Source: Pseudothioclava nitratireducens (GTDB lineage: Bacteria; Pseudomonadota; Alphaproteobacteria; Rhodobacterales; Rhodobacteraceae). From it: a stretch of 64,000 bases of DNA. The DNA is taken from assembly GCF_029210495.1 (NCBI RefSeq), contig NZ_JARGDK010000014.1, forward strand, positions 19,626 through 83,625, read 5' to 3'. The position numbers were made by a program, and so were the translations under genes. Below, one piece after another: positions 41,106-48,985 of the stretch (positions are counted from its first letter, which is position 1; each line of letters starts with the position of its first letter). The notes below the pieces were generated by a model that saw only the letters and a list, made by a program, of their open reading frames with translations, did not search any database and was not told the DNA's origin.

Positions 41106-41142
41106 GGAAATACTCCGGGGGTCCGGGGGCAGCGCCCTCGGC
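41106..41142. repeat. Dispersed palindromic intergenic element, copy D (partial)
   Basis: GGAAATACTCCGGGGGTC, then GGGGGCAGCGCCCTC, a shortened and more diverged version of the right half of copies A and C. The rest of 40896-41150 shows no gene. Confidence 0.45.
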
Positions 41143-41150
41143 CTGGCTGA

Positions 41151-42089
41151 TCAGCGGGACGGCGCGGGGATGAATTCTTCGTCGTCATGGGGTGGCAGAC
41201 GGAATCGGCCATGCGCCCAATCACCCGCGCGCCATGCTTCGCGCGCCGCGTCGATGCGTTCTTTCGACGAAGCAACGAAGTTCCACCAGATATAGCGCGG
41301 CCCTTCCAGCGTCGCGCCGCCCAGAATCATCAACCGTGCGCCCTGCCCCTCGGCATGAACGGAAATCTTGTCGCCCGGACGGAAGACCAGCATCTGTCCA
41401 GCCTCGAAGCGCTGGCCCGCGACGGTCACAGAGCCTTCCAGCACATAGACGCCCCGATCCTCGTGATTGTCTGGCAGCGGCAGACCGGCATGGGGGCCAA
41501 GTTGCGCGTCGGCGTAGAACATCTCGGAGGGCAGCGCGAGCGGCGCCCGCGCGCCCCAGGCATCCCCAAGGACAAGACGCACTGTCTTGTTCTCGGCCTC
41601 GAGCACGGGCAGCGCCTCGGCGCCCACATGGGTAAAGCTCGCCGCGCCGTCTTCCTGATCCTTTGGCAGCGCCACCCAAGTCTGGATACCGGACATCCGC
41701 TGGCCGGTCTGACGCAGATCGCCGTCAGTCCGTTCGGAATGGGTGATCCCGTGGCCCGCGCTCATCCAGTTGACCGCACCGGGCGTGATCCACTGATCCG
41801 ACCCCAGACTATCGCGGTGATGCAAGCGGCCATCGAGCAGATAGGTCACAGTGGCCAAGCCGATATGAGGGTGAGGCCGAATGTCGATTCCCTCGCCCGA
41901 GAGGAATTCTACCGGGCCGATCTGGTCGAAGAAGATGAAAGGGCCAACCATCTGGCGCTTGGCCGAGGGCAAAGCGCGACGCACCTCGAAGCCGCCAAGA
42001 TCGCGCGCACGCGGCGCAATGACGGTTTCAATGGCGTCCACCATGTCTCCGGTGGGGATTGAGGGATCGAGGGCGGGGTTCCAGCTCAT
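41151..42089 (-). CDS. Pirin family protein
   Basis: A 312-residue double-cupin protein. The metal-binding residues lie in DIRPHPHIGLATVTYLLDG, LHHRDSLG and GHGITHSER, as in pirins and quercetinase-like YhhW. Members act as dioxygenases or redox sensors; the physiological substrate is unknown. ATG 42089 follows GGAGCCCGAC. Monocistronic between tRNA genes. Confidence 0.9.
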   Translation of the reverse strand: MSWNPALDPSIPTGDMVDAIETVIAPRARDLGGFEVRRALPSAKRQMVGPFIFFDQIGPVEFLSGEGIDIRPHPHIGLATVTYLLDGRLHHRDSLGSDQWITPGAVNWMSAGHGITHSERTDGDLRQTGQRMSGIQTWVALPKDQEDGAASFTHVGAEALPVLEAENKTVRLVLGDAWGARAPLALPSEMFYADAQLGPHAGLPLPDNHEDRGVYVLEGSVTVAGQRFEAGQMLVFRPGDKISVHAEGQGARLMILGGATLEGPRYIWWNFVASSKERIDAAREAWRAGDWAHGRFRLPPHDDEEFIPAPSR

Positions 42090-42226
42090 GTCGGGCTCCT
42101 TTCACCCTCCAAGATAGAGCGCGATCGCCGCCCGTATAGCCCGCGCCAGAGCGCAACAGGGCTGCGCCAACACACAACACATCAACAATGACCCGTAAGT
42201 CATTGGTTTTTATGCGTCATGGGGAA

Positions 42227-42302
<76 letters not shown>

Positions 42303-42363
42303 CACGGCGCCTCTCATAGCGAGGCGCTTGCATCCGCGCAAGCCCGCGCAGCATGGGCCAATG

Positions 42364-42391
42364 AAAAAGGCGCGCCCTGTGGACGCGCCTT
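42364..42391. terminator. Hairpin between the two tRNA-Val genes
   Basis: AAAAAGGCGCG-CCCTGTGGA-CGCGCCTT. On the leftward strand the A run becomes U5, so it would end transcription leaving the CAC copy before the TAC copy. Confidence 0.6.
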
Positions 42392-42398
42392 GAAATTC

Positions 42399-42473
42399 TG
42401 GTGGGCGATAACGGATTTGAACCGCTGACATCTTCGATGTGAACGAAGCGCTCTACCGCTGAGCTAATCGCCC
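42399..42473 (-). tRNA. tRNA-Val(CAC)
   Basis: Acceptor GGGCGAT/ATCGCCC, anticodon stem CTTCG/CGAAG with loop TTCACAT (CAC), T-loop GGTTCAAATCC, encoded CCA. Confidence 0.96.
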
Positions 42474-42486
42474 GGTGGAGCGGCTT

Positions 42487-42942
42487 TTAGCTGTCCTGAC
42501 CGTCCTCTGCAAGAGGGTCCGTGTCGGTTTTTTCACCCCCCTCGTCATTCGCGTCATCCCCATCGGTGCTGCGACGGATCTTGACGACCAGCACCTCATG
42601 TTCGCTGCGTTCGACCTGACGGTTCACACGCAATTTGCCCAGCGGGCTCAGCGAAAGCGTTTCGCCCTTTGAAAGCGCGTCGCCGAGTTCCGCGAGAACC
42701 GCCTCGGTGATATCACGCACCTGCCCCATCTTGGCATCGGTCCGAGCGGCGACCCGCTCGATAAACTCTTTCTTGCGAAGCATCACACTCGGCTCTGCCG
42801 CGGCCTCCGTCGGTTTCGCTTCGCTCACCACGGCAAGCTTCACCGGTGCCTTCGGCGTGGCGGCGGCGGCGGTTTTCGCCGGACTCGTCTTGCGGGTGGT
42901 GGTTGCCTTGGTGGTGGTGGTCTTGCGCGTGCGCTTGGCCAT
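42487..42942 (-). CDS. HU/IHF-like DNA-binding protein with long charged ends
   Basis: A 151-residue protein. A lysine/threonine/alanine-rich extension (about residues 1-50, KRTRKTTTTKATTTRKT) precedes an HU-like core (LRKKEFIERVAARTDAKMG, then AVLAELGDALSKGETLSLSPLGKLRVNRQ). An acidic tail rich in D/E (DGDDANDEGGEKTDTDPLAEDG) follows. HU proteins bend and compact DNA; the extension looks histone-H1-like. ATG 42942 was chosen because the frame beyond it enters the promoter. Confidence 0.82.
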   Translation of the reverse strand: MAKRTRKTTTTKATTTRKTSPAKTAAAATPKAPVKLAVVSEAKPTEAAAEPSVMLRKKEFIERVAARTDAKMGQVRDITEAVLAELGDALSKGETLSLSPLGKLRVNRQVERSEHEVLVVKIRRSTDGDDANDEGGEKTDTDPLAEDGQDS

Positions 42943-43026
42943 TGCTCGTCCCCGTTGTTTCTGATTCCTCAACACATTACGGGTAAATTCGTTAACAATC
43001 CACAGGCCTCCCCCTGCCCCCATCGG

Positions 43027-43054
43027 AAAAGGGCGCGCCCAGTGGACGCGCCCC
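43027..43054 (-). terminator. Rho-independent terminator of lon
   Basis: AAAAGGGCGCG-CCCAGTGGA-CGCGCCCC. The A4 becomes U4 on the lon transcript, 20 bp after its stop. The stem closely resembles the one at 42364. Confidence 0.7.
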
Positions 43055-43075
43055 TCTGTGCTGAATAAGCCGGGA

Positions 43076-45493
43076 TCAGTGCGCGGTCGCGCCCTGCCCT
43101 TCGGCCTTGGCGGCTGCGGCAGCTGCGGCGGCGGCCTCTTCGGCCTCTTCGTCCCAGTCGATCGCCTCGGGCATCCGCACGAGCGCCTTGGGCAGAACCT
43201 CGGTCACGTGGCTCACCGGGATGATCGTCAGACCTTCCTTCACGTTGTCGGGTATCTCGGTGAGGTCCTTCTCGTTATCGGCCGGGATCAGCACCGTCTT
43301 GATGCCGCCCCGAAGCGCCGCGAGGAGTTTCTCCTTGAGACCGCCGATGGCCAGCACGTTGCCACGCAGGGTCACCTCACCGGTCATCGCCACATCCTTG
43401 CGGACCGGAATGCCGGTCAGCACCGACACGATCGAGGTCACCATGGCGATCCCCGCCGACGGGCCGTCCTTGGGCGTCGCGCCTTCAGGAACGTGGACGT
43501 GGATATCGACCTTCTCGAACTTGGGCGGCTTCACCCCAAGCTGCGGCGAGACCGAGCGCACATAGCTCGATGCAGCGTCGATCGATTCCTTCATCACGTC
43601 GCCGAGCTTGCCGGTGGTCTTCATCCGCCCTTTACCCGGCAGCTTCAGCGCCTCGATCTGAAGCAGATCGCCGCCGACGCTGGTCCAGGCCAGCCCCGTC
43701 ACCACGCCGACCTGATCCTCTTTCTCGGCCAGACCATAGCGATGCCGACGCACGCCGAGATAGTCGCCCACCTTGGCCTCGTCGATGGTTACGGTTTTCA
43801 CCGCGCCCTTGCCCTTGATGATCTCGGTCACCGCTTTGCGCGCGAGCTTGGCGATCTCGCGTTCAAGATTCCGCACCCCGGCTTCACGGGTGTAGTGGCG
43901 GATCACGTCGGTCAGCGCCTCGTCCGAGAGGGAGAATTCCCCCTTGCGCAGCCCATGTGCCTTGATCTGTTTCGGGATCAAGTGCTGGCGGGCGATCTCG
44001 CGCTTCTCGTCCTCGGTGTAGCCCGCGAGCGAGATGATCTCCATCCGGTCCAGAAGCGGACCCGGCATGTTGTAGCTGTTGGCCGTAGTCAGGAACATCA
44101 CGTTCGAGAGGTCGTATTCCACCTCAAGGTAGTGATCGACGAAGGTTGCGTTCTGTTCCGGATCAAGCACTTCCAGCATCGCGGAAGCGGGATCGCCACG
44201 GAAATCCTGCCCCATCTTGTCGATTTCATCGAGCAGGATGAGCGGGTTCGTCGTTTTCGCCTTTTTCAGCGCCTGAATGATCTTGCCGGGCATCGAGCCG
44301 ATATAGGTGCGGCGGTGGCCGCGGATTTCGGACTCGTCACGCACGCCGCCGAGCGAAATGCGAATGAACTCGCGCCCCGTGGCCTTGGCGACCGAGCGGC
44401 CAAGCGAGGTCTTCCCCACGCCGGGCGGGCCGACGAGGCACAGGATCGGGCCCTTGAGCTTGGCCGAACGCGCCTGCACGGCGAGATATTCGACGATCCG
44501 CTCCTTGACCTTTTCCAGCCCGTAGTGATCCGCGTCGAGCACCTTTTCAGCGCCCAGAAGATCCTTTTTCACGCGGCTTTTCGTGCCCCAAGGCAGCGAG
44601 AGGAGCCAGTCGAGATAATTGCGCACGACGGTCGCCTCGGCGCTCATCGGGCTCATCGACTTGAGCTTTTTCAGCTCCGCCTCGGCCTTGTCGCGGGCCT
44701 CTTTCGAAAATTTGGTCGCGGCAATCTTTTCTTCGAGCTCCGCGATCTCGTTCTGGCCGTCCTCGCCGTCGCCGAGTTCCTTCTGAATGGCCTTCATTTG
44801 CTCATTCAGATAGTATTCGCGCTGCGTACGCTCCATCTGCGATTTCACGCGGCTCTTGATCTTCTTTTCGACCTGAAGAACCGAGACCTCGCCCTGCATC
44901 AGGCCATAGACCTTTTCAAGGCGTTGCGAGATTTCGAGCGTCTCCAGCAGGTCCTGCTTTTGACCGACCTCAAGGCCCAGATGGCCCGAGACCAGATCGG
45001 CCAGCTTGCCCGCCTCAGACGCATCCGCCACCGAGGCCAGCGCCTCTTCGGGGATGTTCTTCTTGATCTTGGCATAGCGCTCGAATTCCTGCGCGACAGA
45101 ACGCAGAAGCGCGCGGATCGTCTCCGGGTCGCCCTCGGTTTCCTCAAGCGGCTCGGCATAGCCCTCGAAGAATTGCTCGTTTTCGACGAACTCGGTGATG
45201 CGCACACGCGCCTTGCCCTCGACCAGCACCTTCACGGTGCCATCGGGCAGTTTCAGCAGTTGCAGCACGTTGGCCAGCACGCCCACGCGGAAAATCCCGT
45301 CGGTTTCGGGGTCGTCGACGCCGGGGTCGATCTGGCTGGCCAGCAGAATTTGGCGGTCCTCGGTCATCACCTCTTCGAGGGCGCGCACCGATTTCTCGCG
45401 GCCCACGAAAAGCGGCACGATCATGTGCGGAAACACCACGATATCGCGCAGCGGCAGGACCGGGAACGTTTCGGAGAAGCTCTGGGTCATCAT
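43076..45493 (-). CDS. lon: ATP-dependent endopeptidase Lon
   Basis: Cytoplasmic AAA+ serine protease for damaged and regulatory proteins. The 805-residue length is normal: N-terminal substrate domain (to about 310), AAA+ domain with Walker [12 protein letters not shown] and ILLDEIDK, and the protease domain with catalytic Ser in [11 protein letters not shown]. The tail is unusual in its Ala run ([18 protein letters not shown]). A sigma-32-like promoter lies upstream. HU, a known Lon substrate in some bacteria, is encoded just downstream. Confidence 0.97.
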   Translation of the reverse strand: MMTQSFSETFPVLPLRDIVVFPHMIVPLFVGREKSVRALEEVMTEDRQILLASQIDPGVDDPETDGIFRVGVLANVLQLLKLPDGTVKVLVEGKARVRITEFVENEQFFEGYAEPLEETEGDPETIRALLRSVAQEFERYAKIKKNIPEEALASVADASEAGKLADLVSGHLGLEVGQKQDLLETLEISQRLEKVYGLMQGEVSVLQVEKKIKSRVKSQMERTQREYYLNEQMKAIQKELGDGEDGQNEIAELEEKIAATKFSKEARDKAEAELKKLKSMSPMSAEATVVRNYLDWLLSLPWGTKSRVKKDLLGAEKVLDADHYGLEKVKERIVEYLAVQARSAKLKGPILCLVGPPGVGKTSLGRSVAKATGREFIRISLGGVRDESEIRGHRRTYIGSMPGKIIQALKKAKTTNPLILLDEIDKMGQDFRGDPASAMLEVLDPEQNATFVDHYLEVEYDLSNVMFLTTANSYNMPGPLLDRMEIISLAGYTEDEKREIARQHLIPKQIKAHGLRKGEFSLSDEALTDVIRHYTREAGVRNLEREIAKLARKAVTEIIKGKGAVKTVTIDEAKVGDYLGVRRHRYGLAEKEDQVGVVTGLAWTSVGGDLLQIEALKLPGKGRMKTTGKLGDVMKESIDAASSYVRSVSPQLGVKPPKFEKVDIHVHVPEGATPKDGPSAGIAMVTSIVSVLTGIPVRKDVAMTGEVTLRGNVLAIGGLKEKLLAALRGGIKTVLIPADNEKDLTEIPDNVKEGLTIIPVSHVTEVLPKALVRMPEAIDWDEEAEEAAAAAAAAAKAEGQGATAH

Positions 45494-45563
45494 CTATCCT
45501 CTTTGGCGAAAGGGTTCCGGCCCCGCTTCTGCGGCAACGCGCGCCCCTTCCCGTTGGCCCTAT

Positions 45564-45591
45564 ATCTAGGGGGCGCAATCGGGGGGTTCAA
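45564..45591 (-). promoter_or_regulatory. Candidate heat-shock (RpoH) promoter of lon
   Basis: On the lon strand TTGAAC (45586-45591), 16-bp spacer, then CTAGAT (45564-45569) followed by ATA, about 70 bp before the lon start. It resembles alphaproteobacterial RpoH sites and lon is heat-induced in many bacteria. The rest of 45494-45707 has no gene. Confidence 0.4.
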
Positions 45592-45707
45592 CCATCCTCA
45601 TGTCACGCTGGGGTTACATTGCGCATTGGTCCCGGCGAGGGCAAGCGCTTCGGTCCGTGCCGCGCACCGATCGGCGAAGAATCCGGTGGATAACTGCCTG
45701 CGGGTGG

Positions 45708-47054
45708 TCAGCGCGGCAGCACCATCTCCGCGCGCAGACCGCCGAGGGCCTCGCTTTGACCGAGCCGCAGCCCGCCGCCATGCCCGCGCAGGATATCGGC
45801 CGCGATCGACAGGCCCAGCCCGACGCCCTGCCCCCGATCCTGATTGCGCGCGGGATCGAGCCGGGCAAAGGGTTTAAGCGCCTCGGCCCGCTGATCGGGC
45901 GGGATGCCCGGCCCGTCATCCTCGACACAGATATGAAGTTCGTTGGTGGTCAGGCGCACCGAGACCTCGGCCCGTTTGCCATAGCGCACCGCATTGCCGA
46001 TCAGGTTTTCGAGCGCACGCCGCAGCGCATCGGGGCGGAAGGTCGTTTCGGCCACGCCCTGCCCCGGACATTCGGCAAGCGTCACGGCCTGGCCTGCGCG
46101 CTGCGCGTCGGCCACCACATCCGCCACGAAAGCGCAGGGATCAAGCGTCTCGGGATCGCCCGCGAGCGCCCCCTCGCGCGCAAAGTCGAGGAACGCGTCG
46201 ACCAGCTTGTTCATCTCGTCGACATCACGCTCCATGGCCGCGATCTCGTCCTCGGTCTCCCTGTCACGCGGCAGCATCGACAGCCCGAGCCGTAACCGCG
46301 TCAGCGGCGTGCGCAGGTCGTGGCTGACCCCGGACAGCATCAGCGTGCGCTGCTCGATATGGCGCTCGATCCGCGCGCGCATGTGCAGGAAGGCGGAACC
46401 GGCCGAGCGCACCTCGGTTGCCCCCGAGACCCGATAAGGCACCACCCGGCCCTTGCCGAACTCCTCGGCGGCGCGTGCGAGCCGTTTGATCGGGCGGAGC
46501 TGATTGCGCAGAAAGAGAAAGGCGATCAAGGTCATGAAAAGCCCCACCGCCAGCATCAGCACCAGCAATTGATGCGGGTTGGAGGCCGAGACGCGCGCGC
46601 GGGCGAATTCGACCAGCATCGGCCCCTTGTCCGTCGCCAGCCGCAAGCTGACCCCCGGATCGGCTGTCAGGTCCACCGCCTCAACGCGTTCCAGATTTGC
46701 GCGCAGCGTCGAGATCACCACGATCCCGGTCAGGTCCAGCACCCCGCGACGGTCGGTCGGCGCGGCGGAAAGGTCAGGCGCAGGCAACACCACATTGAGC
46801 TGCAACGGCCCCGCGACAGCGGTCAGCGCCTCTTGCGCCGTAACCAGATCGGGCGCGCGCGCGACTTCCTCTTGCAAGAGCGCAAGCTCGTTCGACATGG
46901 ACCCCGTCATCTGCCGGGTGACGCGCTCAAAATGGCGTTGGATGAAGACCACCGACACCACAAGTTGCAGTGTCACCACCGGCACAATGAGGATCAGCGC
47001 GGCCCGCCCATAAAGCCCGCGCGGCATCATATGTTTCAGCCAGCGAAAATTCAT
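45708..47054 (-). CDS. Membrane sensor histidine kinase (EnvZ/OmpR-class)
   Basis: A 448-residue two-pass inner-membrane kinase. Helices lie at about residues 15-37 and 162-186, with a periplasmic domain between them. HAMP (RNQLRPIKRLARAAEEFGKG) is followed by a HisKA box with the phospho-His in LSGVSHDLRTPLTRLRL and an ATPase domain (N box LENLIGNAVRYG, VEDDGPGIPPDQ, GVGLGLSIA). No response regulator is adjacent, so the partner lies elsewhere. Divergent from the MBL gene, with 42 bp between starts. Confidence 0.92.
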   Translation of the reverse strand: MNFRWLKHMMPRGLYGRAALILIVPVVTLQLVVSVVFIQRHFERVTRQMTGSMSNELALLQEEVARAPDLVTAQEALTAVAGPLQLNVVLPAPDLSAAPTDRRGVLDLTGIVVISTLRANLERVEAVDLTADPGVSLRLATDKGPMLVEFARARVSASNPHQLLVLMLAVGLFMTLIAFLFLRNQLRPIKRLARAAEEFGKGRVVPYRVSGATEVRSAGSAFLHMRARIERHIEQRTLMLSGVSHDLRTPLTRLRLGLSMLPRDRETEDEIAAMERDVDEMNKLVDAFLDFAREGALAGDPETLDPCAFVADVVADAQRAGQAVTLAECPGQGVAETTFRPDALRRALENLIGNAVRYGKRAEVSVRLTTNELHICVEDDGPGIPPDQRAEALKPFARLDPARNQDRGQGVGLGLSIAADILRGHGGGLRLGQSEALGGLRAEMVLPR

Positions 47055-47096
47055 GCCAAAACCCTAGCGAGGGACGCGGCGGAGGAAAAGCGCAAG

Positions 47097-47981
47097 ATGA
47101 GGGATCGGCTTGTCGAACTGGAAACGGGGCTGCGGCGCGTGTTGGCCCCCAACCCCTCGCCGATGACGCTGACGGGGACCAATAGCTACATCGTCGGCAC
47201 GGGCGATGTGGCCCTGATCGACCCCGGCCCCGCCGATCCCGCCCATCTGCGCGCCCTGCTCGACGCGCTCGAGCCCGGCGAGCGGATCAGCCATATCTTC
47301 GTCACGCATGCCCATCTCGATCATTCGCCGGGCGCGCAACCGCTCTCCGAGGCGACCGGGGCACGCATTCACGCCTTCGGCCCGCCGGACGCAGGACGTT
47401 CGGCGATCATGCAAGAGCTTGCCGCACGCGGCGTCGCAGGCGGCGGCGAGGGCGTCGATCGCGCGTTTCGGCCCGACATCCGCCTGGAAGACGGAGAGAC
47501 GATCTCGCATGGCGATTGGTCTCTGCGGGCGCTGCACACGCCCGGCCATTTCTGCAATCACCTGTGCTTTCTGTGGAACGAGGCCGCACTGACCGCCGAT
47601 CATGTCATGGGCTGGGCTTCGACGCTGATTTCCCCACCCGATGGTGATTTGGGCGACTATTTCCGATCGCTCGACAAGCTTGCGCGTGAAGAGGCCCAGA
47701 TCTTCTATCCCGGCCACGGCGATCCTGTTTTCGACACGGCCCGGCGCATCGCAGATCTGGCAGCGCATCGGCGCGACAGAAGCGTGCAAATCTTGCAAGA
47801 ACTTGCCCGCCAGCCGGCCACACCGCACGATCTGGTGACGGCCATCTATACCGACACGCCACCCGCGCTCAGAGCCGCCGCAGCACGCAATGTCTTTGCT
47901 CATCTCGTTGAAATGACGCAGGAAATGCAGGTTCGCCCAAGCCCGGCCTTGCATCCCGAAGCCCTGTTCACCCGGCTCTGA
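47097..47981 (+). CDS. Metallo-beta-lactamase-fold hydrolase (LACTB2-like)
   Basis: A 294-residue protein. Metal motif THAHLDHSPGA is followed by HTPGHFCNH, LTADHVMGW and FYPGHGDPV, all expected ligands, and a C-terminal winged-helix-like part. LACTB2-type members cleave RNA or thioesters; the substrate is not known here. ATG 47097 has GGAGG upstream; the longer in-frame sequence overlaps the kinase gene and is not credible. Confidence 0.88.
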   Translation: MRDRLVELETGLRRVLAPNPSPMTLTGTNSYIVGTGDVALIDPGPADPAHLRALLDALEPGERISHIFVTHAHLDHSPGAQPLSEATGARIHAFGPPDAGRSAIMQELAARGVAGGGEGVDRAFRPDIRLEDGETISHGDWSLRALHTPGHFCNHLCFLWNEAALTADHVMGWASTLISPPDGDLGDYFRSLDKLAREEAQIFYPGHGDPVFDTARRIADLAAHRRDRSVQILQELARQPATPHDLVTAIYTDTPPALRAAAARNVFAHLVEMTQEMQVRPSPALHPEALFTRL

Positions 47982-48052
47982 AAAAAGGTCGAAAAATTCC
48001 ACGAAAACCCTCTGGACAACCCCGCCGGAGATTCTTATACACCCCCTCGTGT

Positions 48053-48127
48053 TCCGGCGTAGCTCAGCGGTAGAGCAGTTGACTGTTAATCAATTGGTCG
48101 TAGGTTCGATCCCTACCGCCGGAGCCA
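48053..48127 (+). tRNA. tRNA-Asn(GTT), attachment target of the island
   Basis: Acceptor TCCGGCG/CGCCGGA, D-arm AGCTCAGCGGTAGAGC, anticodon loop CTGTTAA (GTT), T-arm TAGGTTCGATCCCTA, encoded CCA. Its last 47 bp are repeated perfectly at 62341, so the tRNA stays intact after integration. Confidence 0.98.
48081..48127 (+). repeat. attL, 47-bp direct repeat inside tRNA-Asn
   Basis: From GACTGTTAATC in the anticodon arm through GGAGCCA at the tRNA 3' end; identical to 62341-62387. Flanking bases differ at once on both sides, which defines the core. Confidence 0.95.
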
Positions 48128-48128
48128 T

Positions 48129-48166
48129 AAAAAGCACTTAAGTCTCAAAGACTTAAGGGCTTTTTT
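48129..48166. terminator. Terminator after tRNA-Asn, inside the island
   Basis: AAAAAGC-ACTTAAGTCT-CAAAG-ACTTAAGG-GCTTTTTT. Symmetric and works both ways, closing both the tRNA and the leftward island operon. Confidence 0.85.
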
Positions 48167-48198
48167 GGTTCTTGGGAGCTAGCTCAACCTATAGCGCT

Positions 48199-48216
48199 AG
48201 GGACCGCTGAGGGACC
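48199..48216 (+). repeat. Paired AGGGACC repeats near attL (candidate integrase arm sites)
   Basis: AGGGACC at 48199-48205 and 48210-48216, an 11-bp period, followed by AAATTA. The same pair and spacing occurs near attR at 62217-62234. Confidence 0.6.
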
Positions 48217-48219
48217 AAA

Positions 48220-48411
48220 TTATTTTTCAGGATCTTTACCAGCGATCTCCACGTCAAACCGCCGCACACTGACTTGAGGTGCTGGATCGTACAGCGGTTC
48301 TTCGGCGACCAACCGCGCTGGTGGTGCTGGCGGCTCTTTGAAGATCAGATCTTCCCCAGAATTGGGCATCAGCTTCTGAGCTGCCATCGCCAGCAGAAAA
48401 TTATACGTCAT
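48220..48411 (-). CDS. Small island protein, function unknown
   Basis: A 63-residue ORF starting MTYNFLLAMAAQKLMPNSGED, with a proline-rich middle (KEPPAPPARLVAEEP). A strong AAGGAGATCTCCG precedes ATG 48411. It overlaps the end of the upstream gene by 11 bp, so it is the last member of the leftward replication operon. No domain recognised. Confidence 0.6.
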   Translation of the reverse strand: MTYNFLLAMAAQKLMPNSGEDLIFKEPPAPPARLVAEEPLYDPAPQVSVRRFDVEIAGKDPEK

Positions 48412-48985
48412 CGGAGATCTCCTTTCTCTCGGTTTGCTCAGGCCGCGTCGCTCGGTGCGCCTTGGCTTTTGTGTCCTCCCCCGCGCGCGCGTCAGACCGC
48501 CCGCTCGCGTTCTGCCTGACGCCCAGCAGCTCGCACGCCGTCTCGCTCTTCGCGAAGGTCGACCCTTCAGGCAGCCCAGCGCGCAGCAGATCCTCTGCAG
48601 CTTCGCGTCCGCGCGCCAGAACCAACACATCGAGCATGCTGCCGTCTGGCAGCGTCACGAAATACCGGGGCATCTGCTCGGGGCCATGCCCGCGCTCCTT
48701 CAGCACCTCCCAAGGCATGCGGTTGATGTAGTTCGAGGTCTGGGCCGCGGTATCGTACGCTGGCCACTCATGACCCTGCCACCAGACGTAGGTGGTCAGC
48801 AGCCGCACCAGCTCCGCCCGCGCCGAGGGTTTACTGTCTGGGGCGGGGACGAAGCCGTACCGCTGCGCCATCCGCACGAACCAGTTTTTACGCGCCGCTG
48901 CCCGCACCGTGCAGCGGCTCGGGGGATTTTTTCGGGCTGGCCAGCGCGCGTGGTCCGGCAGCAAGCTCGTAGATAATGATGTCAT
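48401..48985 (-). CDS. Island protein of unknown function, overlapping the helicase gene
   Basis: A 194-residue soluble protein. The central part (residues 38-130) looks folded (MAQRYGFVPAPD, then LVRLLTTYVWWQGHEWPAYD). The end is charged (ATRPEQTERKEISDDV). The AAGGAGACCGACG ribosome site 7 bp before ATG 48985 favours this start although it overlaps the previous gene by 98 bp in another frame; ATG 48871 would avoid the overlap but has no ribosome site. Part of the replication operon by position. Confidence 0.6.
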   Translation of the reverse strand: MTSLSTSLLPDHARWPARKNPPSRCTVRAAARKNWFVRMAQRYGFVPAPDSKPSARAELVRLLTTYVWWQGHEWPAYDTAAQTSNYINRMPWEVLKERGHGPEQMPRYFVTLPDGSMLDVLVLARGREAAEDLLRAGLPEGSTFAKSETACELLGVRQNASGRSDARAGEDTKAKAHRATRPEQTERKEISDDV

